This document shows, piece by piece, positions 5,274 through 7,467 of a DNA stretch of 7,467 nucleotides. Source of the stretch: Caryophanales bacterium UBA7581. Lineage in GTDB: Bacteria; Bacillota_I; Bacilli_A; RFN20; CAG-826. The notes under the pieces were generated by a model. The model was not told the origin of the DNA. It ran no database searches and saw only the letters and a program-made list of their open reading frames with translations. Every line of letters starts with the position of its first letter. The first letter of the stretch is position 1. Location of the stretch: the NCBI GenBank assembly GCA_002477825.1, contig DLKT01000051.1:1-7467 (forward strand), written 5' to 3'. Position numbers and translations under genes: made by a program.

Positions 5274-6827
5274 ATGGACTTTTTAGAGAAAATATGTTCT
5301 TTTTTACATATCACAAAAGAAGATTATCAAACCTTAACTGTTCCGCCATCCATTGATCATCTACCTTCTTATCAGCAATTTTCTGATATGGATAAGGTGG
5401 TAGATTTAATTCACGAAAGCATTCAAAATAAAGAAAAAATATTTATTTATGGGGACTATGACTGCGATGGCATTATGTCTACTTCTATATTAGTAAAAAC
5501 TTTTGAAAAAATGGGAGTAAAAGTAGGTTATTATATTCCGTCTCGTTATAAAGATGGGTATGGTCTAAACGTTGATAAAGTACTCTTAGCTCATGAAAAA
5601 GGGTATCAAATGATTATTACTGTAGATAATGGCGTTTGCCAATTTGAAGCCATTCAAAAAGCCAAATCTTTAGGCATGAAAGTCATAGTTACAGACCATC
5701 ACGCTTTACCAGAAGAAAGAGTTATGGCTGATTATATTCTTCATCCCCTAAATTCTCATTATGGAGATGTTGTATGTTGTGGTGCTTATGTAGCTTTTAT
5801 GCTTTCTTGGGCCCTTTTAAAAGAAGTAGATCCTTATTTATTAGATTTAGCGGCCATCGCTACCATCAGTGACATGATGGAATTAAAGGATTATAACCGT
5901 GAAATCGTTCGTATAGCCTTAAAAGATTTTGAAATACATGATTATCCTGCTATCCGTTTGTTGGCAGGAGAAGAAAAAATTGATGAACAAATTATTAGTA
6001 TCATCATTGCCCCTAAAATTAACGCAATTGGACGTGTCGTAGAATCTACGCAAGTGAATCGTTTGGTTCAATACTTTACTACCCCTAGCGACGAAGAAAG
6101 AAAAATGATCTTCAAAATGATTGTTGAAGGTAATGAAAGACGAAAAGAATGGACAAAAAAAGCCTGTGAAACCTTAGTTATTGATGAAAATGAAGCCGCA
6201 ATTGTCGCCGTTTCTGATCAAAAAGAGGGGTTGATTGGTTTAATTGCCAATCGACTATTACAGCAATACAATAAACCGGTCATTATCTTTGCTTATAGTG
6301 AAGAATTGGGCGTTTTAAAGGGTAGCGCACGCTCGAAAAATGGATTCTCTATTATGGAAGCCTTCCAGGAATTAAAGCCTTATTTCATCGTTTCTGGTGG
6401 CCATGCCTTAGCAGGAGGATGCTCAATAAAAAAGGAAGCATTTGAAGATTTTAAAAATGCATTTATTGACTATGCTAAACTTCATCCCATTACCGAAGAA
6501 AAAAAGGAAGCAATTCAACTTTCTTTAGATGAAATCACGGTTCAAAATTACGAAATATATCGTTCATTAGCCCCTTATGGTGTCGGTTTTGAAGCCCCTC
6601 AATTTGAAGTTGATGGCATTCAAGTTAGTTCTTTATCCTTTATTTCTAAAGGCGAACATATCATGACACCTATCTCTATGAAAACCAAACTAGTGGGCTT
6701 TCATATCAATCAATCTTCATTAAGTAGCTTTAAGACCATTGATATATTTGGAAATATGAAAATGAATTATTTCCATGGAAAAGCCACTTTGCAATTCATG
6801 ATTCAATCCTTCTTAGGGCATGAATAG
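5274..6827 (+). CDS. recJ: Single-stranded-DNA-specific 5'-3' exonuclease RecJ
   Basis: A 517-residue DHH-family nuclease. The metal-binding motifs are intact: DYDCDG (61-66), VDNG (117-120), DHH (141-143) and Asp200 in DLAAIATISD. NAIGR (250-254) marks the end of the DHH domain. The DHHA1 domain follows with KGSARSKNGFSI (349-360) and SGGHALAGG (374-382), then a short OB-like part with LAPYGVGFEAPQF (432-444). RecJ resects 5' ends of ssDNA in recombination, mismatch and base-excision repair, using Mn2+/Mg2+. It is compact: E. coli RecJ is about 577 residues and Bacillus about 786; here the N-terminal segment before motif I is trimmed and the C-terminal extension is missing. The ATG follows AAGGAGG at 5262-5268 with 5 nt spacing. 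It follows secDF as in Bacillus and is probably cotranscribed with the lipoprotein gene 14 bp downstream. Confidence 0.94.
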   Translation: MDFLEKICSFLHITKEDYQTLTVPPSIDHLPSYQQFSDMDKVVDLIHESIQNKEKIFIYGDYDCDGIMSTSILVKTFEKMGVKVGYYIPSRYKDGYGLNVDKVLLAHEKGYQMIITVDNGVCQFEAIQKAKSLGMKVIVTDHHALPEERVMADYILHPLNSHYGDVVCCGAYVAFMLSWALLKEVDPYLLDLAAIATISDMMELKDYNREIVRIALKDFEIHDYPAIRLLAGEEKIDEQIISIIIAPKINAIGRVVESTQVNRLVQYFTTPSDEERKMIFKMIVEGNERRKEWTKKACETLVIDENEAAIVAVSDQKEGLIGLIANRLLQQYNKPVIIFAYSEELGVLKGSARSKNGFSIMEAFQELKPYFIVSGGHALAGGCSIKKEAFEDFKNAFIDYAKLHPITEEKKEAIQLSLDEITVQNYEIYRSLAPYGVGFEAPQFEVDGIQVSSLSFISKGEHIMTPISMKTKLVGFHINQSSLSSFKTIDIFGNMKMNYFHGKATLQFMIQSFLGHE

Positions 6828-6841
6828 AAAGGAAAATCACA

Positions 6842-7432
6842 ATGAAAAATAATCAATTGATTTTTGTCTTTTTGCTAACTTTATCCCTTTGTGGATGTGG
6901 AAATGAACCTTCCATAACAACAAGTAGCAGTGAATTCATTCCTACGACAACTATATTAACTACATCTTCTTTATCAAGTAGCAGAGAAGAAAACACTTTT
7001 GAAGAATTGCAATGTGTTTTTCAAAATAGTTTAAGCAAAGGATGGACTTATATTGGAAATGACTATTCAGAAAGTCCTGAATATTATACCGAAGGTGCTT
7101 TAAAGTTAAAAGCGGAAGGAACAGGAATTTTATCTCCTACTTTTTCTACTTTTACTGGCCGTTTAAGAGTAGCAATTAAAGTGGATTATTTGGCTAAAAA
7201 TATTAAGCCAGAAGCAGCAAGTGAGCATGTTTTTACTGTTACTATGCTAGATAGTGCCAAAAATACGGTAAGTGAACGCTATGTCGATACCGTTTTAAGT
7301 GCAGGAAACATCAATTTATTTATGGATGGAGAAAATGTAACCCAAATTTCTATCATTATGAGTGGGTATCCAAATATTGACGGCATTTGTTATAATCTAG
7401 GTATAAGTTCTATTACCATAAAAAAAGCTTAA
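6842..7432 (+). CDS. Putative lipoprotein with Ser/Thr-rich linker and C-terminal beta-rich domain
   Basis: A 196-residue protein. Residues 1-18 form a lipoprotein signal peptide (MKNN, then a hydrophobic core), ending in lipobox L-C-G-C with Cys19 as the likely lipidated residue; Cys17 lies close by but is less well placed. Residues 23-48 are a Ser/Thr-rich linker, usual in surface lipoproteins of uncultured Bacilli. From about residue 52 the sequence alternates hydrophobic and polar residues with Gly and aromatic turns (GWTYIG, LKLKAEGTGIL, LGISSITIKKA), suggesting a beta-sandwich of the carbohydrate-binding or adhesion type. I recognise no family and see no catalytic motif. AAAGGA at 6828-6833 is 8 nt before the ATG. 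Only 14 bp separate it from recJ, implying cotranscription, but a role in repair is unlikely given its export. The gene is sound; the domain class is a guess. Confidence 0.75.
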   Translation: MKNNQLIFVFLLTLSLCGCGNEPSITTSSSEFIPTTTILTTSSLSSSREENTFEELQCVFQNSLSKGWTYIGNDYSESPEYYTEGALKLKAEGTGILSPTFSTFTGRLRVAIKVDYLAKNIKPEAASEHVFTVTMLDSAKNTVSERYVDTVLSAGNINLFMDGENVTQISIIMSGYPNIDGICYNLGISSITIKKA

Positions 7433-7467
7433 AAGCATAAGTGTATCGGTTAATTAGCGAAGTAAAT
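7433..7467. other. Short 3' flank with no recognised feature
   Basis: The last 35 bp after the lipoprotein stop contain no clear terminator hairpin, ribosome binding site or gene start. The window ends too soon to tell whether the operon continues. Confidence 0.6.

Noticed and set aside
1..7467. Alternative genetic code with TGA as Trp, as in some Mollicutes
   Set aside because: All conserved Trp positions seen use TGG, and the reading frames are complete under the standard code.
1..7467. CRISPR array, insertion sequence, tRNA or phage remnants
   Set aside because: No regularly spaced repeats, transposase, terminal inverted repeats or cloverleaf-like sequences; gene content is syntenic housekeeping.

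Overview
The window is AT-rich (about one-third G+C by eye) low-GC Gram-positive chromosome using the standard bacterial code: Trp is TGG, and genes stop with TAA or TAG. The proteins, the strong AGGAGG-type ribosome binding sites and the gene order point to Bacillota, class Bacilli in the broad sense. The shortened family members and the Ser/Thr-rich lipoprotein suggest a deep, probably uncultured lineage near Erysipelotrichia/Acholeplasma/RF39. That placement is an inference.

Layout. The 3' end of ruvB (+) meets a small TIGR04086/YrzE-type membrane protein gene (-); their stop codons share one TTAA. Divergent from that, 56 bp away, is a DUF421/YetF-type membrane protein gene (+). It overlaps by 48 bp the 3' end of a SpoVB-like flippase gene (-), which starts with TTG. 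A 181-bp divergent intergenic region follows. It carries a near-consensus promoter, a palindrome over its -35 element and a structured leader for secDF (+). A strong intrinsic terminator separates secDF from recJ (+), which is followed 14 bp later by a lipoprotein gene (+). The last 35 bp hold nothing recognisable. From memory, ruvB - yrzE - yrbG(DUF421) - spoVB - secDF - recJ is also the order in Bacillus subtilis, without queA/tgt/yajC here, so most of the window is an ancestral Bacilli neighbourhood rather than a mobile region.

Function. The middle of the window is membrane biology: two small membrane proteins of unknown function, a lipid-linked-substrate flippase homologue and the SecDF translocation motor. 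It is flanked by DNA repair genes (ruvB for Holliday junction branch migration, recJ for ssDNA resection). The lipoprotein is a likely client of the Sec pathway.

Most interesting points: (1) the fused SecDF appears to lack all three residues considered central to proton coupling in SecDF (two Asp and one Arg), although the fold is clearly retained; (2) the secDF leader has a good promoter, two possible hairpins and an unbroken 50-codon frame running into secDF; (3) the secDF terminator and the recJ ribosome binding site can form mutually exclusive hairpins. No mobile element, CRISPR array, tRNA or rRNA was seen.
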